A stretch of DNA of 64,000 nt, from positions 545,776-609,775 of the forward strand of contig NZ_JANHKP010000001.1 in the NCBI RefSeq assembly GCF_024497955.1, given 5' to 3'. This document shows, piece after piece, positions 47,316 to 57,912 of the stretch. The notes beneath the pieces were generated by a model, which saw only the letters and a program-made list of their open reading frames with translations, was not told where the DNA came from and searched no databases. Each line of letters starts with the position of its first letter. Within the stretch, counting starts at the first letter, position 1. Position numbers and translations under genes: made by a program. This stretch comes from Streptomyces sp. C10-9-1 (GTDB taxonomy: Bacteria; Actinomycetota; Actinomycetes; Streptomycetales; Streptomycetaceae).

Positions 47316-48155
47316 CTACCCCCAGATGTCCTCGACCCACTCGGGGTGGTCTATGAAGGGGTTCCGGTTGCCCTGGATGGCGAAGATCCGGTCGTTGCGG
47401 GTCTGCTCGAAGGCGTCGGGCGGGTCCTGAAGGTTCCACTGGCGCAGCACGGACAGGCGGCCCATGAACGGGGAACTGCCGTTGTCCACCTGGTCGTTGG
47501 CTTCGAGGTCGGCATGGCCGTCGCCGCCCTCGTAGCGCACGGTCATGTAGAGGATCATCCGGGCGACGTCGCCCTTGACGGCGTCGCGGGGCTCGAAGCT
47601 GTCGGAGTCCCGGTAGCAGTCGGTCGCCTCGGCGACCGGTGAACCGCCCTCGTCGAAGTCCAGGTTGCCGCGTGCGGAGTTGACGGAGACGTCGGTGGGA
47701 CGCAGGTGGTGGATGTCGGTGCCGGGGCCCTTCGAGGTGCCGAAGCCGCCGTGGGACTTGGCCCAGACGTGCTCGCGGTTCCAGTCGTCGGCACCGCCGC
47801 CGTTGGTGTTCTTCGCCTGGGACCGGCCGGAGTAGAGCAGCAGCACGTTGTCCGGGTCGGCCGGGTCCTCGTCGGTGGTCTTCAGCGCGTCCCAGACCTG
47901 GGAGTAGGACAGCACGGTCTGCTCGCTGATCGTCGTGTGCAGGGCTGCCTTGAGCGCGGTGCCGGTCTTGCCCAGGGCGTCCTCGTAGTAGGTGCCGTCC
48001 CACGCCCCGGCGGCGGTCGCGGCGGTCGGGGCGGTCGGGGACGCGGCGCGCGGGGCGTCGGTGGCGGAGGCGGCGACGGGGACCGCCGTCGCGACGGCGG
48101 CCGCGCATGCGACGACGGGAAGCAGCCATGGGCGGCGTGTGCGGTGAGCGGACAT
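47316..48155 (-). CDS. Secreted endonuclease I (EndA/NucM family)
   Basis: A 279-residue extracellular DNase/RNase. The signal peptide (RRPWLLPVVACAAAVATAVP, cleavage after AASA) is followed by the beta-beta-alpha-metal domain: NREHVWAKSHGGFG, DIHHLRPTDVSVNSARGN with the catalytic histidine, RMILYMTVRYEG and the late asparagine-containing WNLQDPPDAFEQTRND. It would digest nucleic acid outside the cell as a nutrient or in aerial-growth turnover. It is monocistronic, and overlapping palindromes lie 115-135 bp upstream of its start. Confidence 0.92.
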   Translation of the reverse strand: MSAHRTRRPWLLPVVACAAAVATAVPVAASATDAPRAASPTAPTAATAAGAWDGTYYEDALGKTGTALKAALHTTISEQTVLSYSQVWDALKTTDEDPADPDNVLLLYSGRSQAKNTNGGGADDWNREHVWAKSHGGFGTSKGPGTDIHHLRPTDVSVNSARGNLDFDEGGSPVAEATDCYRDSDSFEPRDAVKGDVARMILYMTVRYEGGDGHADLEANDQVDNGSSPFMGRLSVLRQWNLQDPPDAFEQTRNDRIFAIQGNRNPFIDHPEWVEDIWG

Positions 48156-48268
48156 GAGTGGGGGTGTCCTCTCCGTTCGGGCGGGCAGAAGCCCCGGCCC
48201 GGCGCTCGGGCGGGTTCCGGCGCACTGCCCGGCAGGCGGGTGCGAACATTGGTTCCAAGCCAGAGCAG

Positions 48269-48289
48269 CTTGACATGATCAAGTCATGT
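48269..48289 (-). promoter_or_regulatory. Two overlapping palindromes upstream of the endonuclease gene
   Basis: CTTGA-N5-TCAAG (48269-48283) and ACATGA-N5-TCATGT (48273-48289) interlock. The AT-rich content stands out in this GC-rich window. It is a likely operator, or a promoter with TTGACA at 48270-48275 on the plus strand. Which gene it serves is not certain. Confidence 0.5.
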
Positions 48290-48405
48290 CTGAGTGGACG
48301 GCATGTGCCGATCACGTGCCGACAGCGTGAAGAGCACCCCGCGTGCGACGGCCGGGCGTACACCCGGCACGGCGCCTGCCGGGCCGGGGCACGCCCCTGC
48401 GTCCC

Positions 48406-48567
48406 TCAGTCGGTCCCCCGGAAGATGTGCCGGTCCGGGGCGTCCACGTCCTCCCCCGCCAGCAGGGCCGGCCGCAGCGGGCGCCCGGGGAGCGCGCGCG
48501 GCGGCCCGGCCGGGCGGGCGCGCGGGGGTGGTGGCACGGCGTCGCGGTCGAGCACGAGGTTCTCCAT
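48406..48567 (-). CDS. 53-residue protein at the end of the angucycline-type cluster
   Basis: Not recognised. A GGGAGG site 5 nt before the ATG and the 14-bp distance from the hydrolase stop make it a likely real gene of the same transcript. The sequence begins MENLVLDRDAVPPPPRARPA, has a Pro/Arg/Ala-rich middle and ends DAPDRHIFRGTD. There is no cysteine, no signal and no carrier-protein serine motif. It could be a scaffold, regulatory peptide or RiPP-like precursor; none can be supported further. Confidence 0.6.
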   Translation of the reverse strand: MENLVLDRDAVPPPPRARPAGPPRALPGRPLRPALLAGEDVDAPDRHIFRGTD

Positions 48568-48581
48568 GGTGCCTCCCGTCG

Positions 48582-49499
48582 TCATACGGCCGCCGCCTCG
48601 GCCGGGCGCCGCGGCGGCGCCGCGGCGCGTGCGAGGAGGCACTCCTCCAGGAACCCGCACACCCGCAGGTGGTACGTGCGGGCCGCCCAGCCGAGGCTGA
48701 TGTTGTGCCCCGCGTCCGGCTGGTGGTCGACGCGGACCGGAGCGGACGTGAACGGCGCGGTCAGATCCGCCACGGCCGCCGCGTCGCACCGCCACCACTG
48801 CTCCTGCTCCGCGAAGGTGAAGCGGACGGGGACCCGTACCCGGGCGGCGAGTTGCCGGTGGAGCACCGGCCACCGGGGGCCCTCGGCCGCCTCGATCTCC
48901 GGAACCGGCGCGATCAGGGCCCGGCCCAGCCGGAACGCGTCCGGCGGGTAGAGGCGCAGGGCGCCCCAGTGCCTGCGCCACTCGCCCTGCCGCCCCGGGC
49001 CCGGCAGTTGGTGCGGGGCGACCGCGAGGCGGCTCCCGAGCCCGGAGACGTCCATGCCGATCAGGTCGTCCCCGAGCACGTCGGCGGCCGCCAGGGCGAG
49101 CTTGCCCCCGAAGCTGTGGGCGACCAGGAACACGCCGGCGCCGGTGTCGTGCCGCGCCGAGAAGCCGGCCAGCGCGGCGCCGAGCACGGCGGCCGCCTCC
49201 TCGACGGCCATGCCCCGGGGAAGCGGTACGGCGGAGCTGCCGTATCCGGGGCGGTCGACGGCGAGCACCGTGTAGCCGAGCTGGGCTCCCAGGGTGAGGA
49301 GGGAGAGGCCGGGGCGGGCCCGGTTGTCGAAGTAGCCGGCGCGCATGCCTCCGCCGTGCAGGGCCACGAGGACCGCGCGCGGTGCCGCGCCCACCGGCTC
49401 GGCGAGCAGGGCGGAGAGGCTGAGGCCGTCGGCGTCCAGGGCGGTCGCGCGGACCCGCGGTACGGGTGCGGCGCGGCCGGTGGCGGGCAGCTGGGCCAT
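48582..49499 (-). CDS. Alpha/beta-hydrolase
   Basis: A 305-residue serine hydrolase. The oxyanion segment VLVALHGGGMRAGYFD, the nucleophile elbow FLVAHSFGGKLAL (Ser about 133), an acidic residue in the FTSAPVRVDHQPDAGH region and the terminal histidine in PDAGHNISLGWA complete the triad. There is a cap region with WRRHWGALRLYPPDAF. In the cluster it may release, hydrolyse or detoxify a polyketide intermediate. It resembles the 'alpha/beta hydrolase' accessory genes of aromatic polyketide clusters, but no specific reaction can be assigned. Confidence 0.82.
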   Translation of the reverse strand: MAQLPATGRAAPVPRVRATALDADGLSLSALLAEPVGAAPRAVLVALHGGGMRAGYFDNRARPGLSLLTLGAQLGYTVLAVDRPGYGSSAVPLPRGMAVEEAAAVLGAALAGFSARHDTGAGVFLVAHSFGGKLALAAADVLGDDLIGMDVSGLGSRLAVAPHQLPGPGRQGEWRRHWGALRLYPPDAFRLGRALIAPVPEIEAAEGPRWPVLHRQLAARVRVPVRFTFAEQEQWWRCDAAAVADLTAPFTSAPVRVDHQPDAGHNISLGWAARTYHLRVCGFLEECLLARAAAPPRRPAEAAAV

Positions 49500-49570
49500 C
49501 GGATGAGGACTCCTTCCGTGGGGACGGATGGCGTGGGCCGCGCGGCGGAGCGCGGGCCGGGGGGGCCGGC

Positions 49571-49824
49571 TCAGCCCCTGCCGCTTCCCGAGCCCCGCCA
49601 GCCGCGCGGGTCGCGGTGCGGTGCCGTTCGCTCCGGGCGGCGCCAGCCCGCCGTGCGGGTGCCCGCGGCGCCGTCCTCCCCGGAGGGTCCGGCCGGCTCC
49701 GCGAGACGGGTCAGCAGCACCGCGGTCAGGGCGGCGAGGTCGGCCGCGGTGGGCCGCCCGCGCACGATGCGCACGGCGGCCGCGTCCGGCGTGCCCGCCG
49801 CCGGCGCCTCCTTGCCGGGCGCGC

Positions 49825-49828
<4 letters not shown>
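49571..49828 (-). CDS. accE: Acyl-CoA carboxylase epsilon subunit
   Basis: An 85-residue small subunit. AAAVRIVRGRPTAADLAALT with LLTRLAEP is the actinobacterial AccE/PccE signature, and the tail contains the usual W-R-x-PER block (GWRRPERTAPHRDPRGW). These subunits bridge alpha and beta subunits and raise activity. The GTG overlaps the beta-subunit stop (GTGA). Confidence 0.88.
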
Positions 49829-51465
<1,637 letters not shown>

Positions 51466-51636
51466 GGTGCACGCTCCTCAACGTGGGCTTCGGGTGGTCG
51501 TGCTGCCGGGGCCGCCCGGCCGCCGTCGCCGGAGGGGTCTCCCCCGGGCAGCCGCCGAACGGTGTCGTGTGCGGGGCGGCGCCGCCTGCCGCTCCGCGGG
51601 CGGCCCGCACCCGGCGGGCCGGTCGGGTACCGGCGC

Positions 51637-53106
51637 TCAGCGCGCCCGCGCACCGCCGGTTCGCGCCCTGGTGAGACCGGTGAGTGCGGTGAGCAGGCCG
51701 AGGCCGCCGAGCGCGGCGACCAGGACCAGCGCGGGGCGGCAGGCCGCGGCCGCCTCGGCCGGGTCCGCTCCGGGAGGCGGGGCGAACCCGGCGAGCAGGG
51801 CCGCCACCAGGGCCACCGAGAGCATGGCGCCCACCTGGACGCCGGTCTGGTAGAGACCGCTGCCCGCCCCCCGCTCGGCGGGTTCGAGCCGGGAGGTGGC
51901 CCGGCTGTTCAGCGCGGCGAAGGAGAGCACGAAGCCGGCCCCCACCAGCAGCAGCGTGGGCAGGATGCCGGTGGCGTACGCCGGCGGCCAGGGTGCCCGC
52001 AGGTACAGCAGCGTGCCGGCGAGCGGCAGCAGCGCCCCCGCGGCGATCAGGCCCGGTGCCCCGAAGCGGGTGACCATACGGCCGGAGAACAGCGCGGTCA
52101 CCACGAGGGGAGCCGCGGCCGGCAGGAAGGCGGCCGCGGTCTTCAGGGGGGACCAGCCCGCCAGGCCCTGGAGCTGGTGGCCGAGGATGAACAGCAGGCC
52201 CAGATAGGAGCCGTTGAGGCAGGCCGCGCCGAGGGCCGAGCGGGTCAGTGCGCCGTTGCGCAGCAGGCCGTAGCGGACGAGCGGCCGCGCCGAGGTGCGT
52301 TCCAGGGCCGCGAAGGCGGCCAGCAGCACGGCCGCCAGTGCCAGCGCGCCGGTGGAGCGCGGATCGGACCACCCGTGGGCGGGTACCGCGGTGACGCCCT
52401 GGACCAGGGCGAGCAGGCCGCAGAGCAGCGCCGCCGCGCCGGGCAGGCCGTAGTGCCGTCGGCCCGGGTCCGGGCGCCGCGGGCCCGCTTCGCGCTCCGT
52501 GCCGGGGACGAGCCTCAGCCCGAGGGCGAACAGGACCAGGACCACCGGGGCCGGGAAGGCGAAGGTCAGCCGCCAGCTGAAGCCGGTCAGCCAGCCGGAG
52601 AGGAGCAGCCCGGTGGTGAACCCCGCGGCGCCGAAGAGGGTGTAGACGGACAGGGCCCGGTTCCGGGGCGGGCCCTCGGGGAAGGCCGTGGCGATGATCG
52701 CGAGCCCGGTCGGGGCGGTCAGCGCCGCGCAGAAGCCCTTCACCACCCGGGTGGCGGTGAGGAGCGAGGGGTCCTCGGCGAGGGCGCCGACCAGTGAGGC
52801 GGCGGCGAAGCAGAGGAGGGCCGCGAGGTAGGTCCGGCGCCGCCCCAGCAGCGCCACGAGCCGGGCGCCGAAGAGCATCAGGCCGCCGAAGCCGATGGCG
52901 AAGCCGGTGATCGTCCACTGGGTGGTCGTCAGGGGCGCGCCCAGGTCCGCGCCGATCGCGGGGAGCGCCACGAGAGCCACGGAGACCTCGAGCGCGTCGA
53001 TGAGCATGTTGCCGGCGAGCACCACCAGCAGCCCCCACATGCGGGGACTCCAGGTCGGGTGCGCCGGGGCGGGTGCGGATTGCGGTGGCACGAAGGAGCT
53101 GGTCAT
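51637..53106 (-). CDS. MFS drug/polyketide exporter, EmrB/QacA family
   Basis: A 489-residue transporter with 14 predicted helices. It starts MTSSFVPPQ, TM1 contains VVLAGNMLIDALEVSVALVA, and the MFS motif A-like loop is RLVALLGRRRTYLAAL. TM5 has the antiporter motif C region (LFGAAGFTTGLLLSGWL). It is probably the export and self-resistance pump for the polyketide. It lies 171 bp upstream of the carboxylase beta gene and 411 bp downstream of the monooxygenase-reductase. Confidence 0.9.
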   Translation of the reverse strand: MTSSFVPPQSAPAPAHPTWSPRMWGLLVVLAGNMLIDALEVSVALVALPAIGADLGAPLTTTQWTITGFAIGFGGLMLFGARLVALLGRRRTYLAALLCFAAASLVGALAEDPSLLTATRVVKGFCAALTAPTGLAIIATAFPEGPPRNRALSVYTLFGAAGFTTGLLLSGWLTGFSWRLTFAFPAPVVLVLFALGLRLVPGTEREAGPRRPDPGRRHYGLPGAAALLCGLLALVQGVTAVPAHGWSDPRSTGALALAAVLLAAFAALERTSARPLVRYGLLRNGALTRSALGAACLNGSYLGLLFILGHQLQGLAGWSPLKTAAAFLPAAAPLVVTALFSGRMVTRFGAPGLIAAGALLPLAGTLLYLRAPWPPAYATGILPTLLLVGAGFVLSFAALNSRATSRLEPAERGAGSGLYQTGVQVGAMLSVALVAALLAGFAPPPGADPAEAAAACRPALVLVAALGGLGLLTALTGLTRARTGGARAR

Positions 53107-53517
53107 GGTCCGGTGCTCCAGCGGTCGTCGGGGTGGGAGGGCGGCGGCCCCGAGCGGGTCGCCGCCCCTGGGGCCTGTCCGGCAACCCCCGGTGGTTCGG
53201 CGTGCGGCGTCGGCTGCGGTGCGTCGCACGGCGGAGGGCCGTCGCACACCGGGGGCGTTCGGGCGACGCACAGCGCGGCGAGGTGCCGCAGCCGTCGTCG
53301 CGCGCCCCCGGGGTCCGCGGGACGCACCTCAGTGCCCGTCCGGCACAGGGCGCCGTCCGCCCGGAGGGCGGGCCCCGGTGCGCGGTGCGTACGGTCGCAC
53401 GGCGGAGGGTGGTGAGCGCGGCGGGCCGCGCCGGCGCCCGGCAGCACGGCAGGCGTGCGTGCAGGGCGCCGGGGCCGGGACGTGCCGGACCGGCCCTCGC
53501 ACCGGGTCCGGCGGTGG
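53107..53517. other. 411-bp non-coding gap inside the polyketide cluster
   Basis: No gene was found on either strand. TCGCACGGCGGAGGG occurs at 53226-53240 and 53395-53409, 169 bp apart. Several GTGCGT/GCGTCGCAC elements surround it. This is the most likely site for a second promoter and a pathway-regulator binding region serving the exporter-carboxylase half of the cluster. Confidence 0.45.
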
Positions 53518-56028
53518 TCAGCCGAGCAGCGTCCCGCCACTGGCGTCGACGAACGATCCGGTCACCCAGCGGGCGTCGTCGGACACCAGGAAGGCGATGA
53601 CGTCGGCCACGTCCTCGGGCTCGCCCACGCGGTTGAAGGTGGACAGCCCCGCCATGGCGGTCACCGCCTCGGGGATGTCGAACACGGGGTTGCTGTTGCG
53701 GGTGATGCCGGGCGCAACCGAGTTGATGGTGATGTTGCGCGGGCCGAGCAGCTTGGCGAAGTGCAGGGCGAGCATCTCCACGGCGCCCTTGCTCATCGCG
53801 TAGGCGATCTCGTCCGGGTTGGCGAAGCGCGTGAGCCCGGAGGAGATGTTCACGATCCGGCCGCCGTCGGGGATGTTGGTCAGGGCGCGCTGGATGATGA
53901 AGAAGGGCGCCTTCGCGTTGACGGCGAAGATGCGGTCGAACTGCTCGGGCGTCGTGTCCTCGGCGGCGACTCCGCCCATCACCCCTGCGTTGTTGACCAG
54001 GATGTTCAGCTCGGTGGAGCCGATGCGCTCCTTCAGGCCCCGCTCCAGTCCGAGGAAGAGCTCGTGGACGCCGCCGGGCTCCCCCAGTTCGGCTTGGACG
54101 GCGAAGGCGCGCCCGCCGTCCTTCTCGATGCCCTCCACGACGTCGGCCGCCGCGTCCGCACCGGTGGCGTAGTGGACGGCGACGAGCGCGCCCTCGCGGC
54201 CCAGCCGTTCGGCGGTGGCCCGCCCCATGCCCCGGCTCGCGCCGGTGACCAGAGCCGTCTTTCCGGTGAGCTTGCCCATGTTCTCTCTCCTGCCGAAGTG
54301 TGAGCCGATGTGTGAGCCGATGTGCGACGGGTGTCGTCGGGAAGGTGCGTCGCCCCGGAGGACGGAGGCCGGGGCGACGGGGGCGGGCCCGAGTCCGGCG
54401 GTGGACGGGGCCCTGGCGGCCCCCTCGTCGCGCCGGGACCCCGCGCCCCGGGTGAACCAGGTGGTGAGCGCGGCTTCGAGGCCGGTGGCGGAGGTGCCGG
54501 CCCAGGCGACGTATCCGTCCGGCCGCACGAGCACGGCGTCCGCGCCGTCCGGGGAGCTCCCGTCCGGGCCGGTCTCCGGGGGGAAGGCCGCCACGACGTC
54601 CACGGCCGCCGCGAACGGCCCCGCGGTCCGCGCCAGCACCTCCCGGCGCTCCGCGTCGTCCGCCGTCAGCAGCAGCACCCCTCGGGCGCCGCGGAGCAGG
54701 TCCGCAGGACCGGCCGTCGCGGGCTCCGGCCGGTCGCCGTGCGCGGACGGGGTCTCCGCCGCACCGTCCCGGGGCCCCGCACGGCCCCGGGACGGGCGGA
54801 GTACCAGGGGGACGGGCGGGAGCCTGCTCCCCGCCCACGGGTGCGGTCCGCTGCCCGGGCGCCCCGCGTCCGGGAGCGCGGCCCCGCCGTAGCGGATGTC
54901 CAGGCCGCTGATCATCCCCGCCAGCCGGGCACGCACCTGCTCGTAGGGCAGGAGTTCCCCGATCACCTGCCGCAGGCCCGTCACCTCCGGGCCTCCGAGC
55001 AGCAGACGGGCCTGCGCGCGGATGTTGGACAGGACCCGGCGGCCCACCTCGTGCCGCTCCTCGTGGTAGGAGTCCAGCAGGCGGGCGGGCGCCCGGCCGC
55101 GTACGGCGGCGGCCAGCTTCCAGCCCAGGTTGACCGCGTCCTGCAGGCCGAGGTTGAGAGCCTGGCCGCCGATGGGCATCTGCGCGTGGGCGGCGTCGCC
55201 GGCCAGGAACACGCGCTCGTGCCGGTAGCGGTCGGCCTGGCGGGAGACGTCGCCGAAGGAGTTGACCCACAGGGGCGTTCCGTCGGACAGGTCCTCTCCG
55301 GTGACCGTGCGCCAGGCGTCCACCACGTCGGCGAAGGACGCCTCTCCGGCACGGGGCGTGCGGCCGAACTGGTGGACCATCACCCGGGTGACGCCGTCGC
55401 CGCGCCGGGCCGCGATGGCCAGCCCGCCCGGCAGCCGCTCGAAGCGGCGGCCGCGGATGTCGATGCCGTCGACGTCGGCACGGATCAGCTCGCGGCGGGC
55501 GTCGGTCCCGGTGAAGGGGATCCCGGCGAGGCGCCGCACGGTGGACTGCTCGCCGTCGCACCCGACGACGAAGGAGGCGGTGACGCGGACCCGCGCACCG
55601 TCCGGCCCCGCCGCCTCGGCCACGACCCGGTCCGGGTGCTGCTCCAGCCCGGTGAGCCGGTGGCCGCGCCGCACCTCGGCGCCGAGCCGCGCGGCCCAGG
55701 CGCCGAGGACGGCCTCGGTGTCGGTCTGCGGGACCTTCCACTGCCCCGGGTGGGGTCCGGGCAGGCGCAGGTCCAGTGGGAGCCCGCCGAAGTGGCCCAT
55801 GGGCTCGGCCGGGGGCGTGCCGAACTCCTCCAGCAGGCCCCGCTGGTCGAGGAGTTCCATGGTCCGGGCGTGGAGGGTGGATGCGCGGGACTCGCTCGTC
55901 GGTGCGTCGAGCTGCTCCAGCACGACCACGTCGGCGCCGCCGAGGCGCAGTTCCCCGGCGAGCATCAGCCCGACGGGGCCCGCACCCACGACGACGACGT
56001 CCGTGTCCGTGGCGAGGGGGGCCCGCAC
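53518..56028 (-). CDS. FAD monooxygenase-SDR reductase fusion (PgaM/UrdM type)
   Basis: An 836-residue bifunctional enzyme of angucycline pathways. Residues 1-500 are a class A flavin monooxygenase: VVVVGAGPVGLMLAGE (FAD), ASFVVGCDGEQSTVRR and RVFLAGDAAHAQMPIGGQAL. A linker (to about 583) has SHIGSHIGSHFG repeats. Residues 584-836 are a short-chain reductase (TGASRGMGRA, LVNNAGVMGG, YAMSKGAVEML). In known pathways this pair performs late oxygenation and C-6 ketoreduction. A strong ribosome site before residue 584 would also yield the 253-residue reductase alone (53518-54279). The GTG start lies 4 nt after the ARO/CYC stop. Confidence 0.9.
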   Translation of the reverse strand: MRAPLATDTDVVVVGAGPVGLMLAGELRLGGADVVVLEQLDAPTSESRASTLHARTMELLDQRGLLEEFGTPPAEPMGHFGGLPLDLRLPGPHPGQWKVPQTDTEAVLGAWAARLGAEVRRGHRLTGLEQHPDRVVAEAAGPDGARVRVTASFVVGCDGEQSTVRRLAGIPFTGTDARRELIRADVDGIDIRGRRFERLPGGLAIAARRGDGVTRVMVHQFGRTPRAGEASFADVVDAWRTVTGEDLSDGTPLWVNSFGDVSRQADRYRHERVFLAGDAAHAQMPIGGQALNLGLQDAVNLGWKLAAAVRGRAPARLLDSYHEERHEVGRRVLSNIRAQARLLLGGPEVTGLRQVIGELLPYEQVRARLAGMISGLDIRYGGAALPDAGRPGSGPHPWAGSRLPPVPLVLRPSRGRAGPRDGAAETPSAHGDRPEPATAGPADLLRGARGVLLLTADDAERREVLARTAGPFAAAVDVVAAFPPETGPDGSSPDGADAVLVRPDGYVAWAGTSATGLEAALTTWFTRGAGSRRDEGAARAPSTAGLGPAPVAPASVLRGDAPSRRHPSHIGSHIGSHFGRRENMGKLTGKTALVTGASRGMGRATAERLGREGALVAVHYATGADAAADVVEGIEKDGGRAFAVQAELGEPGGVHELFLGLERGLKERIGSTELNILVNNAGVMGGVAAEDTTPEQFDRIFAVNAKAPFFIIQRALTNIPDGGRIVNISSGLTRFANPDEIAYAMSKGAVEMLALHFAKLLGPRNITINSVAPGITRNSNPVFDIPEAVTAMAGLSTFNRVGEPEDVADVIAFLVSDDARWVTGSFVDASGGTLLG
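54280..54291 (-). promoter_or_regulatory. Internal ribosome-binding site for a stand-alone reductase
   Basis: AGGAG (54287-54291 on the minus strand) lies 7 nt before an in-frame ATG at 54279, at the exact start of the reductase domain (MGKLTGKTALVTGA). A GTGTGAGCCGAT direct repeat lies just upstream. Confidence 0.75.
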
Positions 56029-56032
56029 CGCG

Positions 56033-56977
56033 TCAGCGCCGTGCTTCGGCGTAGTCCTTGGCGTGGCCGAGCGTCGCGCGGCTGTTGGTGCTGAGCGCGG
56101 ACCGCACGTACTCCCTCGCCTGTGCCACGTCCGCCTCCGGCCCGAGGATCCGCTCGATGTTCTCGGCCCGGATGACGACGGTGTGCTGGGAGGTGGCCAG
56201 GGTCCCCGCGTCGGTCTCGCGGAAGGTCCACAGGCCGGTGTGCAGGTTCATCAGGGCGGGCAGGGTGGTCTGCTTGTACGCGATGCGCTCGCCCTCCAGG
56301 CAGACCCGGTACGACTTGGTGGTGTGCACGGAGCCGTCCTTGGCGCGGGTGTCCATCTCCAGGGTCTGCAGCCCGGGGCTCTCCTCGGAGAGCCTGACGG
56401 TCGCGACGTGCGGCAGCCGCTCGGACCAGTGCCCGGCCTCGTTGATGAAGTCGTAGACGTCCTTGGCGGATCCGGCGATCTCCACGGTGTCCTCGAAGGA
56501 GAAGGTCAGCTCCCCGGACGCCGTGGCGAGTTCGACGTTGGTCCGCAGGGCGGCCAGTTCGGAGCGCGAGTTGCGGTCGACGGCCTCGTCGATCCAGGCG
56601 AGCCCGGCGGGGTCGTCGTCGACGGCCGTGTAGTCGTGCTGGAGGCGGACGCGGGACTCGGTCTCCGAGAGCGCCTCGATGATCCAGGTGCCTCCCATGG
56701 TGGCGACGGGCGGGGTCGAGACCTGCTGGCGGAAGGTGATGCGCATCGCCTCGGGGTCCAGGAAGCGGCGCGAGGTCCAGTTCTTCGCCTCGCCGTTGGC
56801 CGTGGCCCAGATCCTGATGAGTTCCTCGTCGTCGGAGCGTTCGACGTGGTCGACGTAGATGGTCGGCGGGAAGATCCGCGGCCAGTTCTCCACGTCGGCG
56901 ATCAGCCGGTAGACCTCGGAGGCCGGGGCCGAGATCGTGATCTCGTGCTCCACCTCGCGGGGCTGGGAATCGGACAT
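56033..56977 (-). CDS. Didomain aromatase/cyclase of the angucycline type
   Basis: 314 residues: two START/SRPBCC halves, 1-150 (VEHEITISAPASEVYRLIAD, WPRIFPPTIYVDHVE) and 160-314 (TVEIAGSAKDVYDFINEAGH, ERLPHVATVRLSEE). Length and order match the ARO/CYC of decaketide angucyclines (PgaL/UrdL class), which close and aromatise the first ring after C9 ketoreduction. It lies between the ketoreductase and the fusion oxygenase, as in known clusters. The ATG has a GGAGAC-type site. Confidence 0.93.
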   Translation of the reverse strand: MSDSQPREVEHEITISAPASEVYRLIADVENWPRIFPPTIYVDHVERSDDEELIRIWATANGEAKNWTSRRFLDPEAMRITFRQQVSTPPVATMGGTWIIEALSETESRVRLQHDYTAVDDDPAGLAWIDEAVDRNSRSELAALRTNVELATASGELTFSFEDTVEIAGSAKDVYDFINEAGHWSERLPHVATVRLSEESPGLQTLEMDTRAKDGSVHTTKSYRVCLEGERIAYKQTTLPALMNLHTGLWTFRETDAGTLATSQHTVVIRAENIERILGPEADVAQAREYVRSALSTNSRATLGHAKDYAEARR

Positions 56978-57022
56978 GCTCTTCGTCTCCTCGGGTGGTC
57001 GGCTCGGGAAGCGGGGCGCGGC

Positions 57023-57808
57023 TCAGAAGTTGCCGAGTCCGCCGCAGACGTTGAGGGCCTGGGCGGTGATGGAGGCCGCCGTGTCGGAGGCGAGGTAGCC
57101 GACCAGCCCGGCCACCTCCTCCGGGGTGGAGTACCGGCCGAGGGGGATCTTGGCCGTGAACTTCTGCATGATCGCCTCCTCGGAGGTGTCGTACGCCGCC
57201 GCGTAGCCGGCCCGCACCCGCTGGGCCATCGGCGTCTCGACGTAGCCGGGGCAGACCGCGTTCACGGTGATGCCGGTGGGGGCGAGTTCGTTGCCGAGCG
57301 CCTTGGTGAAGCCGACCACCCCGTGCTTGGAGGCGGAGTAGGGCGCTCCCAGCACCACGCCCTGCTTCCCGGCGGTGGAGGCGATGTTGATGATCCGGCC
57401 GCGGTCCTTGCCGCGCATGCCGCCGGTGTTCAGCACGGCGCGGGTGAGCCGGAAGACACTGGTGAGGTTGGTCTCCACGACGTCGTTCCACAGCTCGTCG
57501 TCGAGGTCGGCGGTGACCCCGCCACCGCTGCGTCCGGCGTTGTTGACGAGGACGTCGACGGTGCCGAAGCGGTCGACCGCGGCCTGCACGAAGGCGTCCA
57601 CGGACTCGGGCGAGCGCACGTCGAGCACCGTGCCGTCGACGTCCAGCCCCTCGTCGCGCAGGGTCTTGACGGTGGCCGCGACGTTCTCGGCGTCACGGGC
57701 GCCGATGTAGACGCGGTGGTCCTGCGCGGCCAGCAACCGGGCCACCGCCAGGCCGATGCCGCTGGTGGCACCGGAGACGAGGGCGACGGGTCGGGGGTTT
57801 TCGGGCAT
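57023..57808 (-). CDS. Polyketide C9-ketoreductase (SDR)
   Basis: 261 residues, act-KR type. The NADPH motif is SGATSGIGLAVARLL, then LVNNAGRSGGG, catalytic Ser in INIASTAGKQG and YSASKHGVVGF (Tyr-Lys). The proline/valine residues near PGYVETPMAQRV are those that set the substrate pocket in actinorhodin KR. It reduces the C9 ketone of the ACP-bound chain. The ATG follows GAAGGAG. Confidence 0.93.
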   Translation of the reverse strand: MPENPRPVALVSGATSGIGLAVARLLAAQDHRVYIGARDAENVAATVKTLRDEGLDVDGTVLDVRSPESVDAFVQAAVDRFGTVDVLVNNAGRSGGGVTADLDDELWNDVVETNLTSVFRLTRAVLNTGGMRGKDRGRIINIASTAGKQGVVLGAPYSASKHGVVGFTKALGNELAPTGITVNAVCPGYVETPMAQRVRAGYAAAYDTSEEAIMQKFTAKIPLGRYSTPEEVAGLVGYLASDTAASITAQALNVCGGLGNF

Positions 57809-57912
57809 GGCTGCTCCTTCGGGAGACCGGGATGCGGCAAGGGGTGCGGGGAGCGGCCCACGGGCTGCGCGGGCCGTGCGGGGCCGGGGGCTCCGGGGTC
57901 GGTCGGGGAGGG

